DNA of 64,000 bases from Streptomyces sp. WAC08241 (GCA_007858575.1 CP042279.1:4714501-4778500), one strand, 5' to 3'. Shown: positions 1 through 10,249, numbered from the stretch's first letter. Made by a program: numbers and translations. Notes: generated from the sequence alone by a model not told the origin.

Positions 1-374
1 GAACCGGACGCGTCCTCCGTGGCCTGACCGGGGCCGCCACCCCTGCCCGACCGCGCCGGCGGTGCCCCACGGGCGACTCGTAGACGTTTCGTGGACGCCT
101 CGTGGTCACCCGTTCACACGACATCACCGACGAAGTCACCCCGTCGCCCGACCGCGCGACACCCCCGTTCGAACGTTTCTCGAACACAAGGCCAAAGCTG
201 TCTCCGCGAGCTGGCGAAACACGACCGATTGCCCGTTTCCTACGCCCGCAAACCCCGCCGAAGATTGTCCGCCGCGCATACCGCCGGGTACAGTCGCGCC
301 ACTGCTTACCCCCGGGACACCCCTCGTCGGGCCCGCCCCGGACTGGTCCTGCTGCCGAGGCGAGAGAGACGTTG
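1..374 (+). promoter_or_regulatory. 5' region of the M23 peptidase gene with a candidate promoter
   Basis: No gene is supported here. A vegetative-type promoter is visible: TTGTCC at 265-270 and TACAGT at 289-294, 18 bases apart, which would start transcription near 301 and leave a 5' leader of about 75 bases before the GTG at 375. Reading frames that open upstream of this promoter lack the composition of the downstream protein. I looked for a c-di-AMP (ydaO) riboswitch, common before Streptomyces cell-wall hydrolase genes, and did not recognise one. Confidence 0.4.
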
Positions 375-1976
375 GTGAACGACCAGCACCCCCACGCCGG
401 GTACGTCGGAGACGACACCCACACCACTGGCAGCTTCGCCGCAGACCCGTTGTTCGGCTCGTACCCGGGCGGTCAGGCCGACCACAGCGGCCAGTGGGAT
501 CTCGGCCAGTACGGCACCAGCGACGCCCTCGGCACCACCGGGCAGTACGACACCAGCGGCCAGTACGACACGACCGGGCAGTACGACACCACCGGCCAGT
601 GGGACGCCACCGGTCAATGGAACGTCGGGACTCCCGTCCACGGGACCACCGGTCCCTACGAGGGGTACGAGGGCTACGAGACCGGCGCGGCGCCGTACGA
701 CACGACCGGGCAGCACGACACCACCGGCCAGTGGGACGCCTCCGCCTGGACCGAGGCGCAGCACGCCGGCCCGTACGAGACCGCCCACGCCGGCGCGTAC
801 GCCGCCCAGGGCACGTACGGCTACGAGTCCTACGACGCCACCGGCCAGTGGGCCGCCCCCGTCTTCGCGACCGAGACCGGCGCCTACGACGCGACCGCGT
901 GGAACCAGGCCGCCCCGGAGCCCGAGCCGGTCGTCCCCCACCAGTACACGCCGCAGGACGGGCAACTCGCCGAGCACGCGCCCGAGTTCTCCTTCGCGGA
1001 CGGCGAGGCCCGCGGGTCCCACGAGGCCGACGAGGCATACGGGGCCGACGAGGCTCACGAAACCTACGAGGCGTACGAGGCGTACGAGTCCCACGGGGCC
1101 GATGAGGTCTACGGGACCGACGAGGCCTACGAGTCCGGCGAGGAACCCCACGACGAGCCCGCCGTCGAGCTCCGTACCGACTCCCCCGCCGGCCGCCCCG
1201 CACGCCGTTCCTCCGGCGGCGGTCGCGGCCGTCGCCGTACCCCCGCCAAGCGGTCCGCGCTGCTGACCGTCGCCGTCCCCTCCGCCTGTGTCATGGGGGT
1301 CGCCGGCATCGCCGCCGCGTCCGTCGGCGGGCTCCCCGGCGCCGGTGCCGGGGGCGAGACGAAGGACAACACGACCGCGCTCGCCGCCGCCCCGGACGCG
1401 GTCGAGCCGGTCGCCGCCAACAACGCCTTCAACACCCAGCTCGACGCGCTCGACGCCGACGCCCGCGACTTCGGCAGCCGCGCCAGCCGCACCCAGGAGC
1501 GCATCGACCTCAAGGTCCGCCAGGCGGCCGAGAAGAAGAAGCGCGAGGAGGAGGCGATCCGCAAGGAGGCGATGCGCCCCAAGTTCGCGCTGCCGGTGAA
1601 GCTCCACCGCCTCAGCGCGCGCTTCGGCCAGTCGGGCGTCAACTGGATGTCCGTGCACACCGGCATCGACTTCCCCGTGTTCAGCGGCACGCCCGTGATG
1701 GCCGCGACGGACGGCACCGTCCGCACCCAGCTCAACAGCGCGTACGGCAACATGGTGATCGTGACCGCGCCGGACGGCACCGAGACCTGGTACTGCCACC
1801 TCAGCAGCGCCAAGATCCGCTCCGGCTCCGTGAAGGCCGGCGAGGTCATCGCGTACTCGGGCGACTCCGGCAACTCCACCGGCCCGCACCTGCACTTCGA
1901 GGTCCGGCCGGGCGGCGGTTACGCGATCGACCCGCTGGCGTGGCTGCGCAGCCACGGGCTCGACCCGACGAGCTGA
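375..1976 (+). CDS. Membrane-anchored M23 family metallopeptidase with repetitive N-terminal region
   Basis: Predicted zinc endopeptidase acting on peptidoglycan cross-links outside the membrane. The frame is intact from the GTG at 375 (533 residues), chosen because it follows the candidate promoter and a purine-rich stretch. Residues 1-290 are low complexity: repeats of the type DTTGQYDTTGQW, then an acidic Tyr/Glu stretch containing YEAYEAYES. A single membrane segment lies around residues 292-320, followed by a charged coiled coil (about 355-400). The C-terminal 130 residues are the M23 domain with HTGID supplying one His/Asp zinc pair and HLHFE the second His motif. The topology implies a cytoplasmic repetitive tail and an extracytoplasmic enzyme. 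The catalytic residues are present, so it should be active. It converges on pcrA across a strong terminator. Confidence 0.88.
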   Translation: MNDQHPHAGYVGDDTHTTGSFAADPLFGSYPGGQADHSGQWDLGQYGTSDALGTTGQYDTSGQYDTTGQYDTTGQWDATGQWNVGTPVHGTTGPYEGYEGYETGAAPYDTTGQHDTTGQWDASAWTEAQHAGPYETAHAGAYAAQGTYGYESYDATGQWAAPVFATETGAYDATAWNQAAPEPEPVVPHQYTPQDGQLAEHAPEFSFADGEARGSHEADEAYGADEAHETYEAYEAYESHGADEVYGTDEAYESGEEPHDEPAVELRTDSPAGRPARRSSGGGRGRRRTPAKRSALLTVAVPSACVMGVAGIAAASVGGLPGAGAGGETKDNTTALAAAPDAVEPVAANNAFNTQLDALDADARDFGSRASRTQERIDLKVRQAAEKKKREEEAIRKEAMRPKFALPVKLHRLSARFGQSGVNWMSVHTGIDFPVFSGTPVMAATDGTVRTQLNSAYGNMVIVTAPDGTETWYCHLSSAKIRSGSVKAGEVIAYSGDSGNSTGPHLHFEVRPGGGYAIDPLAWLRSHGLDPTS

Positions 1977-1992
1977 TCCACCCACTCGTACA

Positions 1993-2033
1993 CGGAAGAG
2001 GGCCCCGACCGCTCCTGTCGGGGCCCTCTTCCG
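1993..2033. terminator. Bidirectional terminator between M23 peptidase and pcrA
   Basis: Perfect 17-bp inverted repeat (arms 1993-2009 and 2017-2033) with a 7-base loop, ending in a short A/T-containing flank on both sides. It lies between two convergent genes and can stop transcription from both. Confidence 0.85.
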
Positions 2034-2049
2034 TTGCCGCGTACGCCCT

Positions 2050-4489
2050 CTACAGCTTCTCGACCGGCGCGTACCGCAGCAGCAGCCGCTTCGGCTTGTC
2101 GTCGCCGAAGTCGATCGTCGCCTGGGCGTCGGCGCCCGTGCCGGTCACGGCCGTGACCGTGCCGAGGCCGAACTGGTCGTGCGTGACCCGGTCGCCCACC
2201 TGGAGCGAGATCACCGGCTTCTCGCCGGCCCGCCGCGTGGCGAAGCCCGAGGGCCGGAGCGCGCGCGGGAGGAGGAGAGCGAGGAGGTGAGGCCCGAGGT
2301 CGGCCCGGCGGGCTTCGCCATCGGCCCGGTCCGCTTCCACTCCAGGTGCGTGGGCGGGATCTCCTCCAGGAAGCGCGAGGCCGGGTTGTACGAGGGCTGG
2401 CCCCAGGCACTGCGCATCGCCGAGCGGGTGAGGTAGAGCCGCTCACGCGCGCGCGTGATGCCCACGTACGCGAGGCGCCGCTCCTCCTCCAGCTCCTTCG
2501 TCTGGCCGAGGGCGCGCATGTGCGGGAAGACGCCGTCCTCCATGCCCGTCAGGAACACCACCGGGAATTCGAGGCCCTTGGCGGTGTGCAGCGTCATGAG
2601 GGTGATGACGCCCCGGCCCTCCTCGTCCTCGTCGGGGATCTGGTCGGAGTCGGCGACGAGCGCGACCTGCTCCAGGAACTCGGCGAGGGTCGCGGGCTCC
2701 TCGCCCCGCTCCTGCTCGAACTCCAGGGCCACGGCGGCGAGTTCCTGGAGGTTCTCGATCCGGGTCTCGTCCTGCGGGTCGGTCGAGGCCTGGAGCTCGG
2801 CCAGGTAGCCGGTCCGCTCCAGGACGGCCTCCAGGACGACGGCGGGGCCGGCGCCGGACTCGACGACGGTGCGCAGCTCGTCCATGAGCGCGTTGAAGCG
2901 CTTGACGGCGTTCGCGGAGCGGGCGGCCATGCCGTACGCCTCGTCGACCCGCTTGAGGGCCTGCGGAAGGTGATCCTCTCGCGGAGCGAGAGCGCGTCGA
3001 TCATCGCCTCGGCGCGCTCGCCGATGCCCCGCTTGGGGACGTTGAGGATGCGGCGCAGCGGGACGTTGTCCTCGGGGTTGGCGAGGACGCGGAGGTACGC
3101 GAGGACGTCCCGGACCTCCTTGCGCTCGTAGAAGCGCACGCCGCCGACGACCTTGTAGGGCAGGCCGACGCGGATGAAGATCTCCTCGAAGACGCGGGAC
3201 TGGGCGTTGGTCCGGTAGAAGACGGCGACGTCCCCGGCCTTGGCCTCGCCCGCGTCCGTGAGCCGGTCGATCTCGTCGGCGACGAACTGGGCCTCGTCGT
3301 GCTCGGTGTCCGCGACGTAGCTGGTGATCCGCGCGCCCTCGCCCGCGTTGGTCCACAGGTTCTTGGGGCGGCGGGACTCGTTGCGCTCGATGACGGCGTT
3401 GGCGGCCGACAGGATCGTCTGCGTGGAGCGGTAGTTCTGCTCCAGGAGGATCGTGGTCGCGTCCGGGTAGTCCTCCTCGAACTGGAGGATGTTGCGGATG
3501 GTGGCGCCGCGGAAGGCGTAGATCGACTGGTCGGCGTCGCCCACCACGCACAGCTCGGCCGGGCCGAGGTCGTCGTAGCCGGTGCCGACCAGCTCGCGCA
3601 CCAGGGTGTACTGGGCGTGGTTGGTGTCCTGGTACTCGTCGACGAGGACGTGGCGGAAGCGGCGGCGGTAGTGCTCGGCGACGTCGGGGAACGCCTGGAG
3701 CAGGTGGACCGTCGTCATGATGATGTCGTCGAAGTCCAGGGCGTTGGCCTCGCGCAGCCGCGCCTGGTACATCCGGTACGCCTCGGCGAGCGTCTTCTCG
3801 AAGCCGTCCTGCGCCTGGTCGGCGAAGGTCTCCTCGTCGATCAGCTCGTTCTTGAGGTTCGAGATCTTGGCGCTGAAGGACTTCGGCGGGAACTTCTTCG
3901 GGTCGAGGTCCAGGTCGCGGCAGACCAGGGCCATCAGGCGCTTGGAGTCGGCGGCGTCGTAGATCGAGAAGGAGGAGGTGAAGCCGAGCCTCTTCGACTC
4001 GCGGCGCAGGATACGCACGCACGCGCTGTGGAAGGTCATGACCCACATGGCGTTGGCGCGCGGGCCGACGAGCTGCTCGACGCGCTCCTTCATCTCGCCG
4101 GCGGCCTTGTTGGTGAAGGTGATCGCCAGTATCTGGCCGGTGGACGTGCCGCGTGCCCAGGAGGTGGGCGATGCGGTGGGTGAGCACCCGGGTCTTGCCG
4201 GAGCCGGCGCCGGCGACGATGAGCAGCGGGGTGCCGGTGTGCACGACGGCGGCGCGCTGCTGCTCGTTCAGCCCGTCCAGGAGCGCGGCGGGGTCCACGA
4301 CGGGGCGCGGGGCTCCGTCGCGGTAGTACGCGTCCCGGGGCGGGGGCGCGTCGAAGTGCTCCCCGAAGAGGTCGTGCGGGACCTCCTCCGGGGCCGGGGA
4401 GCCCTGCTCGTCGTCCTCGGGGTGGGGCGGGGCTCCTCCGAGGAGTTCTGGAGACCGGCCAGGAAGCTGTCGTCAAAGAGGCTGCTCAT
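2050..4489 (-). CDS. pcrA: ATP-dependent DNA helicase PcrA/UvrD (frame broken)
   Basis: Superfamily 1A 3'-5' DNA helicase for repair and replication-fork processing. All signature motifs are present when the frames are joined: Walker A GAGSGKT, Walker B LVDEYQDTN, motif III VVGDADQSIYAFRG, the LEQNYRS motif, LMTLHTAKGLEF and YVGITRAR near the C-terminus. It starts MSSLFDDSF at 4489 and ends YAPVEKL at 2050, about 812 residues, the usual size for actinobacterial PcrA. The tail fits the family's RNA-polymerase-binding Tudor-like end. The frame changes near 4430, 4160, 2970 and 2275. Because the encoded motifs stay well conserved on both sides of each break, I treat them as missing bases in the sequence, not gene decay. 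Confidence 0.93.
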
Positions 4490-4598
4490 CGCCTCACGAG
4501 TCTAGGACGCCCCGCCGACATCCGGGTCCGTTCGGAGGCCGGTCCGTGCGGCCGGGTGCGGAACGGGTCACACCGGGGCCGCGGACCGCGGGTGCGGC

Positions 4599-4951
4599 TC
4601 AGGTCCAGAGGGTCGCGATGAAGACGTTCGCCGTGGTCAGGCCGCCGACGGCGGCGAAGAGGCCCTTGTCGACCTTCTCGTCGTCCCGCTTGACGTAGAC
4701 CAGGCCGAGGATCACGACGAGGATCGCGAGCTTGATGCCGATCTTGAGGTTGTTCACGGCCTGGTCGTCGGCCTGGTTCAGGCCGACGAGCGCGACGCCC
4801 GTGATCAGCATGGTCAGCGCTCCGTGCAGCATCGCGGGCTGAAGCGGGCCGTACCGGCGCCCATCGCCTTCATCTGGGTGAGGAAGCCGCCGAGGAGGGA
4901 GGCGATGCCGATGACGTGCAGGGCGACGAAGACATTGATGAGGACGTCCAT
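4599..4951 (-). CDS. Small integral membrane protein (about 117 aa)
   Basis: Hydrophobic protein with about four membrane segments, starting MDVLINVFVALHVIG at 4951 and ending FIATLWT. The length is 353 bases, one short of a whole number of codons. The break lies near 4843, just after the segment MKAMGAGTAR, where the next segment PAMLHGALTM continues in another frame. A conserved polar loop (GLNQADDQAVNN, then YVKRDDEKVDK) joins the segments. No enzymatic function is recognisable. It is co-directional with pcrA, about 110 bases downstream of that gene's start side, and is followed by the tandem repeat array. Confidence 0.75.
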
Positions 4952-5015
4952 GGGCGGAGCCTAACCGGGCCCCCGGACCCCTTTCCGGGCGGGTCCCGCC
5001 CGCTCCGGAACTCCG

Positions 5016-5260
5016 GGCCGCCGTCGGAACCCCGGGCCGCCGGGACCCCGGGCCGCCGCCGGAACCCCGGGTCGTCAGGACCCCGGGCCGCCGCCGGAGC
5101 CCCGGGTCGCCGGGACCCCGGGCCGCCGCCGGAGCCCCGGGTCGCCGGGACCCCGGGCCGCTGCCGGAACCCCGGGTCGTCAGGACCCCGGGCCGCTGCC
5201 GGAGCCCCGGGTCGCCGGGACCCCGGGCCGCTGCCGGAACCCCGGGCCGCCGCCGGGGCG
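5016..5260. repeat. 35-bp G+C-rich tandem repeats, about seven copies
   Basis: The motif GGCCGCCGCCGG (or CTGCCGG variants) recurs at 5016, 5051, 5086, 5121, 5156, 5191 and 5226, an exact 35-base period. Each unit carries two CCCCGGG cores about 17 bases apart. The array lies between the start of the membrane protein gene at 4951 and the NlpC/P60 gene at 5526. Open frames across it are repeat artefacts. Confidence 0.9.
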
Positions 5261-5525
5261 CGCCCGGAACGGCCCTCACCCCGTCATCCGGTGAAAGAGT
5301 TCGGTCCCCCACCCGTCAACTGACGCCAATAGCGGTCAACCCGTCATCCGGGCGTGACCCCGGGCCTAGCGTCCTCCACCAGGTGACCGGCTCCCCACCC
5401 CGCCGGCAGGTCGGCGGTCGTCGGTCACCCCCGCCGAGAAAACCGGCGGCGGTCCGTCCCCCTGTGCGGGCTGCCGCCGGCCCGGCGGACCCCGTCCCCC
5501 AGGGAAGAGGATGTGACCCGCCCTC

Positions 5526-6629
5526 GTGGCAGCGCACCGGAAGTCCACGCCGTCCCTCCTCGGCGGTCAGGCGGTCCGCACCGCCGCCACCCTCGCCCTC
5601 GCCTCCGCGGCGACGACGACGCTCTTCGAAGGGCCGGACACGCGGACCCCGGCCCACCGCGGCCCAGGTCAGGGCGCAGGTCGACCGCCTCTACGAAGAG
5701 GCCGGGGCCGCGACCGAGCGGTACAACGGGGCGAAGGAGAAGGCGGACGGGGCACGCGCCGCCTTCGACCGGTTGCGCGACGAGGCCGCCCGCAGGACCC
5801 AGCGCCTCAACGACGCGCGGGACGCCCTCGGGGCCGCGGCCGCCGCCCAGTACCGCTCCGGAGGGCTCGACCCGACGGTGCGGCTCGTCCTCACCTCCGA
5901 CCCGGACCAGTACCTGGCGCGGGCAGCGTTCGCCGAGAAGGCCGGCGACCGGCAGGCGACCGCGATCCGGGCCGTACGGCGCGAACTCGGCGCGATCGGA
6001 CGGTTGCGCGGCGAGGCGGCGGAACGGCTGACCGCACTGCGCGGGCACGAGACCGAACTGCGGCGGCAGAAGGCGGCCGTCCTCGGCAAACTGGAGGCGG
6101 CCAGGACCCTGCTCACCCGGCTGACCGCGGAGGAGCGGGCCCGGTACGAGGCCGCCACCGCCGCCCGGAACGCCTCGGTCGCCTCGGCGCGGCCGGACGG
6201 AGCGAACGCTCCCGTCCCCTCCGCCCCCGTACGGGCCGACCGCTCCTCGGGCAACGCGCGCGGACCGGTGGGCGCCCCGGACTCCCGGGCCGCCCAGGCC
6301 GTCTCCTTCGCCCGCGCCCAGCTCGGCAAGCCGTACGTGTGGGGGCGACAGGTCCCTCCGGGTACGACTGCTCGGGCCTCACCCAGGCGGCCTGGCGCGC
6401 GGCCGGCGTCTCCCTGCCCCGCACGACGTACACCCAGATCAACGCCGGCAAGCGGGTTCCCCGCTCCCAGCTCGCCCCCGGCGACCTGGTCTTCTTCTAC
6501 TCCGGGATCAGCCACGTCGGGCTCTACATCGGCGGCGGGCAGATGATCCACGCGCCCCGGCCCGGCGCCCCGATCCGGATCGCCCCGATCGACGAGATGC
6601 CCTTCGCCGGAGCGACCCGCGTGGGCTGA
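5526..6629 (+). CDS. NlpC/P60 family peptidoglycan hydrolase (frame broken)
   Basis: Predicted secreted cysteine endopeptidase that cuts the gamma-D-Glu-diamino acid bond of peptidoglycan stems. The GTG at 5526 follows a purine-rich ribosome site (GAAGAGG). The N-terminus is a signal-like segment (AATLALASAATTTL). Residues 45-240 form an Arg/Glu/Ala-rich coiled coil, as in RipA-like hydrolases. The C-terminal domain has the catalytic Cys in YDCSGLTQAAW, the His in SHVGLYIG and a second His in MIHAP. The total length is 1104 bases and two frame changes (near 5650 and 6348) are needed. The Streptomyces family is typically about 340-370 residues, which fits. Candidate promoter elements upstream are weak. 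Confidence 0.87.
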   Translation: MAAHRKSTPSLLGGQAVRTAATLALASAATTTLFEGPDTRTPAHRGPGQGAGRPPLRRGRGRDRAVQRGEGEGGRGTRRLRPVARRGRPQDPAPQRRAGRPRGRGRRPVPLRRARPDGAARPHLRPGPVPGAGSVRREGRRPAGDRDPGRTARTRRDRTVARRGGGTADRTARARDRTAAAEGGRPRQTGGGQDPAHPADRGGAGPVRGRHRRPERLGRLGAAGRSERSRPLRPRTGRPLLGQRARTGGRPGLPGRPGRLLRPRPARQAVRVGATGPSGYDCSGLTQAAWRAAGVSLPRTTYTQINAGKRVPRSQLAPGDLVFFYSGISHVGLYIGGGQMIHAPRPGAPIRIAPIDEMPFAGATRVG

Positions 6630-6752
6630 CGCCCGGCCCCGGCCCGCCGCGCGCCCGTCCACCGCCCCGACCGTCCACCGCCCCGACCGGGCACGGTTCC
6701 GGCCCCGGGCCCGGGCCCGCCGCGCCCCAGGTCCGGGGTGCGGGTCGCGGGC

Positions 6753-7484
6753 TCAGACCAGGCGGCGGGCGGTGGCCCAGCGGGTCAGCTCGTGGCGGTT
6801 GGAGAGCTGGAGCTTCCGCAGCACCGCCGAGACGTGCGACTCGACCGTCTTCACCGAGATGTAGAGCTGCTTGGCGATCTCCTTGTACGCGTAGCCCCGG
6901 GCGATCAGCCGCAGCACCTCCCGCTCCCGCTGGGTGAGCCGGTCCAGGTCCTCGTCCACCGGCGGCGCGTCCGTCGAGGCGAAGGCGTCCAGGACGAAGC
7001 CGGCGAGCCGGGGAGAAGACCGCGTCGCCCTCCTGGACCCGGAAGATCGAGTCGACCAGGTCGGTGCCGGTGATCGTCTTGGTGACGTAGCCCCGGGCGC
7101 CGCCCCGGATCACCCCGATCACGTCCTCGGCCGCGTCCGACACCGAGAGCGCCAGGAAGCGGACTGGGTCCTCGGGCGCGCCGAGCAGGCTCGCGCAGCG
7201 CCGCAGCACCTCGACCCCGCCGCCACCCGGCAGGTGCACGTCGAGCAGGACGACCTCGGGCGGGTCGCGGTGATGACCGTGACCGCCTGGTCGACGTCGG
7301 CCGCCTCGCCGACCACCTCGACGCCGGTGACCTCGGTCCGGCCGATCTCGGCCTGCACCCCGGTGCGGAACATGCGGTGGTCGTCGACGAGCACCACCCG
7401 CACCCGGCGTCCGGCGCCCTGCGCCGCCGCCCCCGCGTCCGCGTCCGCCCCGCTCCCGGTCACTGCTCCGGTCCCGTCGCTCAT
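6753..7484 (-). CDS. LuxR/NarL-type response regulator of a two-component system (frame broken)
   Basis: DNA-binding response regulator. The receiver domain starts VRVVLVDDHRMFRTG (acidic pocket DD), with the phospho-acceptor Asp in VVLLDVHLPGGGG and Lys in YVTKTITG. The C-terminal helix-turn-helix reads LTQREREVLRLIARG and ISVKTVESHVSAVLRKL. It starts at the ATG at 7484, overlapping the kinase gene's TGA by four bases (ATGA), so the two are translationally coupled. Missing bases near 7260 and 7010 break the frame; the joined protein is about 244 residues. The likely target is the palindrome at 8777-8792 between this operon and the divergent PspC gene. Confidence 0.88.
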
Positions 7485-8741
7485 CCGTCCGCCCTCTCCA
7501 TCTCGAGCTCCACTTCGGTGCCGCCGCCCTGCGGTGACCGCAGCCGGCCGTACCGCCGTTGCGCTGCATCCGGCCGATGATCGATTCTCGTACGCCCATC
7601 CGGTCCTCGGGCACGTCGTCCAGGTCGAAGCCCGGCCCCCGGTCGCGCACCGAGACGAAGACCGTGCGGCCGTCCACCTCCGCGAACACCTGCACCGCCC
7701 CTCCCTCGCCACCGTACTTGGCGGCGTTGACCATCGCCTCGCGCGCGGCCTGTATCTGCGCGACCAGTCCCTCGTCGAGGGGGCAGTCGCCGACGACGAC
7801 CACCTCCAGCGGGACGCCGTGCTTGTCCTCGACCTCGGCCGCGGCCCGCTTCACCGCCTCCGCGAGGGTCTCGGGCTCCTCCTCGTCCCTGCCGGTGCCC
7901 TCCGGCTTGTAGAGCCAGTTGCGCAGCTCCCGCTCCTGGGCGCGGGCGAGCCGGCGCACCTCGCCCGGGTCGTCGGCGTTGCGCTGGATCAGGTGAGGGT
8001 GTGCAGCACCGAGTCGTGGACGTGGCCGCGACCTCGGCGCGCTCCTGGGCGCGGATGCGCAGGGTCCGCTCCTCGGTGAGGTCCTGCGACATGCGGACCA
8101 GCCAGGGCCGGCGAGCAGGGCTATGCCGGTGAGGACGGCGACGGCTGCGGTGAGGGCCGTGCCGAGCTGGGCGACGGAGCCGCGGACCACCACGAAGACC
8201 GCGAGACCGGTGCCGACCAGGGCGACGCCGACGAGGCCCCGGGCGAGTTGGAACGCGCGCCGGTGCCGCCCGGGGTCGGTCCAGCTCGCCCGGCGGGCGT
8301 TGTCCGTCTGGCGCCAGAAGACGGCGACGCCGACGCCGGTGAGGAGGACGGGCCAGATGTACCGCCCCGTCTGGCCGTCGAAGCTGGCGTTCCCGGCGAC
8401 GACCGCGAGGCTCACGGCGAGCGCGACCAGGGCGAAGACCTGGCCCCGGTCGGCTTGCGCAGCCTGCGGCGCCCGTCCGGGGTGGTCTCGAAGACGGGGC
8501 GCGGCGCGGTCCGTCCGCCGACGCCGAGCGGGACGACGATCCAGAAGACCGCGTAGAGCACGGCGCCGAGGCCGTCCGCCATGGCGAGGACCGCGAACGC
8601 CGTGCGCACCCAGACGACCGGCAGCCCGAGGTGTCCCGCGAGACCGCGTGCGACACCGCCGAGCCACCGCCCGTCGGCGCTCCGGTAGAGCCTGCGCAGG
8701 GGCGGTTCGTCGGTCTCGGTGACACGAGCGGATACGGACAT
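7481..8741 (-). CDS. PspC-domain sensor histidine kinase (frame broken)
   Basis: Membrane histidine kinase with an unusual fused sensor. From the ATG at 8741 the first 65 residues are a PspC domain (LYRSADGRWLGGVARGLAGH, then a hydrophobic segment VLYAVFWIVVPLG). Further membrane segments follow, then a HisKA_3-type dimerisation region around 8030 (the phospho-His sits in HVHDSVLHTL once two missing bases are restored) and a HATPase_c domain with N-box EAMVNAAKYGG and G1 box DRGPGFDLDD. The frame breaks near 8455, 8110, 8030-7995 and 7545. Together with the regulator it forms a cell-envelope stress module, divergent from a second PspC protein, the arrangement expected if that protein is both partner and target. 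Confidence 0.85.
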
Positions 8742-8776
8742 GCACCGATCGTCACACGTTCGCCCCGCCCGGGACA

Positions 8777-8853
8777 TCAGGGTCGGCCCTGAGATCTTCC
8801 CTGGTACGGACTCGGGGAGGAGGGCCCTCCGAATATCAGGGTCGGGCTAGGGT
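8777..8853. promoter_or_regulatory. Candidate operator/promoter between the PspC two-component operon and the PspC gene
   Basis: A dyad TCAGGG-TCGG-CCCTGA lies at 8777-8792. The half-site TCAGGGTCGG recurs at 8836-8845, immediately before a -10-like TAGGGT at 8848-8853 for the plus-strand gene starting at 8898. No good -35 accompanies it, which suits an activator-dependent promoter. I infer that the LuxR-type regulator binds here and controls both directions. Confidence 0.5.
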
Positions 8854-8897
8854 CGTCCCCGGTGCCGCGGGGCGTCACGGGCCGTCACCATGGAGGC

Positions 8898-10249
8898 ATG
8901 ACGAGTTCGACGCCTTCGCAGCACGCGCAGCACGAGGCCCCGCCGACGGCGGAGGCCGGTTCCGCCGCGCCCTGCGGCGCTCGCGCGGGAGCAAGGTCGT
9001 GGGCGGGGTCTGCGGCGGTCTCGGCCGGTACTTCGACCTCGACCCGGTGGTCTTCCGCGTCGTGATCGGCGTGCTGGCGGTGACCGGCGGCTTCGGGCTG
9101 ATCTTCTACGGCTTCGCGTGGCTGCTGATCCCGCTCGCGGGCGAGGAGGACCACGAGGGGCGCAGGCTGCTGACCGGCCGCGTCTCCGGTTCCTCCCTCG
9201 CGGCCCTGCTGATGGCGCTGGTCGGCTGCGGGGTCTTCCTGTCGATGCTGCGCAGCGGATCGATGCTGGGGTCCTCGCTGCTGGTGGCGTTCGTGGCGTG
9301 CGGGGCGGCGGTCTGGTCCCGGCCGAGGCGGACCGGCGCGGTCGAGACCGAGGGCAGGGCGGACACGGCGGCGGCGCTCGCGGTCGCCGAGGCCCCGCCC
9401 GAGACGAAGGCCCCGCCGCTGATCGAGTACACCTCGTGGTGGAAGGACCCGATCGTCAAGGACGGCTCGACGGGCCGGGTGGCCGTCGGCTACCTGTGGG
9501 GCCCGCACGGCGTGCTTGACGAGGACGGCAAGGTGAACGGCGAGGTGCCGAGACCCGGCAGCCAGTGGGGCCCCGCGGCTCCGGCGCCCGGGCGTCCGAC
9601 GCCCTCCGTGCGGAAGAGTCCGCTCTCCATCGGGGGCCTCGTCCAACTGCTCGCCATGGTGGCGGCCGGCCTCGGCACGGCCCTGACCTGGGAGACGGAG
9701 CCGCTCGGCACCAGTCTGCAGATCGGTCTGACCGCCGCCCTCGGGGTGTTGGGCCTGGGGCTCGTCGTCAGCAGCTTCCTCGGGCGGACCGGGTTCGGCA
9801 CGGTCTTCCTGACCGTGGTCACGGCGGGCCTGCTCGCCCTGACGACGGCGCTGCCCGACCGGATCACCACGGACTGGGTCCGCGAGACCTGGGCGCCGGC
9901 GTCGGTCGCCGCCGTGCAGCCGCGCTACGAGCTGGGCAGCGGGGTCGGCACGCTCGACCTGTCGGGGCTCCCGCTCCCCGCGGGCGCGACGGTCACCACC
10001 GGCGCCGAGGTGGGCGCCGGGCAGCTCAAGGTGGTCGTCCCGAAGGACGCGGTCGTGAAGCTGCGCGCCAAGGTGTCGCTGGGCGACCTGCGACTGCCGG
10101 GACAGCCCCCGAACGACATCGACATCGCGCCGGACCGCGAGGAGACCCACACGCTCACGCCGCCGGCCGGGACCGCCCCGGCGGGCACCCTGGACCTCTC
10201 CCTGGAGGTCGCACTCGGACAGGTGGAGGTCATCCGTGCTGCTTCATGA
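8898..10249 (+). CDS. PspC domain membrane protein with LiaF-like C-terminal domain
   Basis: Integral membrane protein of the phage-shock/Lia envelope-stress type. After the start MTSSTPSQHAQH at 8898 the PspC motif reads KVVGGVCGGLGRYFDLDP (frame change near 8985), followed by several hydrophobic segments (GGFGLIFYGFAWLLIPLA, LAALLMALVGCGVFL, GLGTALTW, TVVTAGLLALTTAL). The last 130 residues are a beta-rich domain (LDLSGLPLPAGATVTTGAEV, VVLPKD-like repeats) resembling the LiaF C-terminal domain. It is divergent from the PspC-kinase operon and shares the 8777-8853 control region. I infer that it senses or modulates the kinase. Confidence 0.82.

Noticed and set aside
62..1203. Long Arg/His/Gly-rich overlapping frames on both strands over the M23 gene
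   Set aside because: Shadow frames of high-GC coding DNA; no start/ribosome site or family match, and the M23 frame carries the real motifs.
5016..5260. CRISPR-like array (35-bp repeats)
   Set aside because: The repeats are adjacent with no spacers of unique sequence and no cas genes.
5300..5525. ydaO c-di-AMP riboswitch before the NlpC/P60 gene
   Set aside because: The conserved core blocks were not found; only weak local pairing is visible.
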